NCBI RefSeq assembly: GCF_014873145.1
Contig: NZ_JADBEK010000001.1
Span: 7,068,001-7,132,000 of the forward strand
Direction: 5' to 3'
Length of the DNA: 64,000 nucleotides
From: Nonomuraea angiospora
GTDB lineage: Bacteria > Actinomycetota > Actinomycetes > Streptosporangiales > Streptosporangiaceae
Shown here: in pieces, positions 63,671 to 64,000 of the stretch
How the letters are laid out: the number at the start of each line of letters is the position of its first letter
Numbering within the stretch: the first letter of the stretch is position 1
Program-made: the position numbers and the translations under genes
Notes under the pieces: model-generated
What the model saw: the letters and a program-made list of their open reading frames with translations, nothing else
Told to the model about the DNA's origin: nothing
The model's database searches: none

Positions 63671-64000
63671 ATGGCCGCGACTTCCATGCTGGCACGCGCG
63701 GCAGCCGGTGTCCCAGCGCTTGGCGGGGAAGGCTCTCACGTTGAGGCGCTGAGCGAGCTGTCGGAGTTTCGCGAGGTCCTGCACGGCTGCCTGACGGCCC
63801 GGCCAGATGAACGGTTCGAGCTGGTCGACGCGGTGGTATGCGCCGACGGGCCGGTACGGACGCTGGTCGGGCTGGCGTTGGTGCCCGAGCATCGGCGCGG
63901 GCACGGCGCGCTGCATGACGCGATCAACCACGGACGGATCGAGATCGGCAGACTGCGGCGGGCATTGGCCGCCCTGCCGCTGCCCCGCACGGCCGGTGGC
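63671..64000 (+). CDS. IS transposase N-terminus, cut by the window edge
   Basis: ATG 63671 follows GAGGAGG. Frame MAATSMLARAAAGVPALGGE, HVEALSELSEFREVLHGCLT, ERFELVDAVVCADGPVRTLV, GLALVPEHRRGHGALHDAIN, HGRIEIGRLRRALAALPLPR is the N-terminal region of a widespread actinomycete DDE transposase group (IS701-like). The catalytic core lies to the right, outside the window. Confidence 0.75.
   Translation, partial: MAATSMLARAAAGVPALGGEGSHVEALSELSEFREVLHGCLTARPDERFELVDAVVCADGPVRTLVGLALVPEHRRGHGALHDAINHGRIEIGRLRRALAALPLPRTAGG

Overview
The window is high-G+C actinomycete DNA: GTG and TTG starts are common, SD sites are GGAGG-type, the sugar ABC importer lacks its own ATPase, and AfsR-like, PucR, TetR and FCD-GntR regulators abound. 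A member of Streptosporangiaceae or a related soil family fits, but the genus is inference.

1-12.75 kb is an accessory defence-like block. It holds the 3' part of an NB-ARC/TPR protein, a 15-codon basic ORF, a soluble Ser/Thr kinase and, divergent from the kinase, a tightly coupled four-gene operon. The operon encodes a double-length Fe-S PD-(D/E)XK (Cas4/AddB-like) nuclease, a zinc-ribbon protein, a DinG/XPD-like helicase and a prokaryotic PIWI protein of the pPIWI-RE type. It looks like an enlarged variant of the computationally described pPIWI-RE three-gene island. The block ends at the 3' half of a tRNA-Lys gene, the usual scar of tRNA-targeted integration, so the element probably extends leftwards out of the window.

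13.5-33.4 kb is a galactan/galactose catabolic locus. Two secreted GH53 endo-galactanases, galM, a GH35 beta-galactosidase (frameshifted), a Tat/lipoprotein sugar-binding protein with two permeases, a cellulase-like hydrolase, an SDR, an SMP-30 lactonase, a galactonate-type dehydratase, a KDPGal-type aldolase and a truncated PfkB kinase outline galactan -> galactose -> galactonate -> KDGal -> KDPGal -> pyruvate + G3P (De Ley-Doudoroff route). An FCD-GntR regulator sits inside. The two galactanase promoters and leaders are near copies. An IS3 element, a cut SDR, a nonsense-mutated second GntR and a stub of a second dehydratase show that an older copy of the locus decayed here.

33.6-42.3 kb is mostly a graveyard of mobile and defence DNA: both ends of one serine resolvase 3.4 kb apart, a tyrosine-recombinase tail, a DrmA-like (DISARM) helicase fragment with a 35-bp palindrome, a Tn3 transposase tail, a complete but frameshifted IS, a 5'-truncated group II intron lying in another broken transposase, and an IS3 end. 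A small intact island (SnoaL, deazaflavin-type oxidoreductase, TetR with twin operators) lies inside it.

42.3-64 kb holds ordinary actinomycete modules: TetR/SnoaL, a Tat-exported SDR, a biotin-carboxylase/BCCP/PxpABC/NCS1-transporter operon beside a PucR regulator, a two-component system divergent from a CPBP protease, an ArsR/SRPBCC/VOC operon with twin perfect operators, a GntR-TetR fusion regulator divergent from a carotenoid oxygenase, an OmpA-type lipoprotein, and the start of an IS transposase at the right edge. Short pseudogene stubs are scattered between them.
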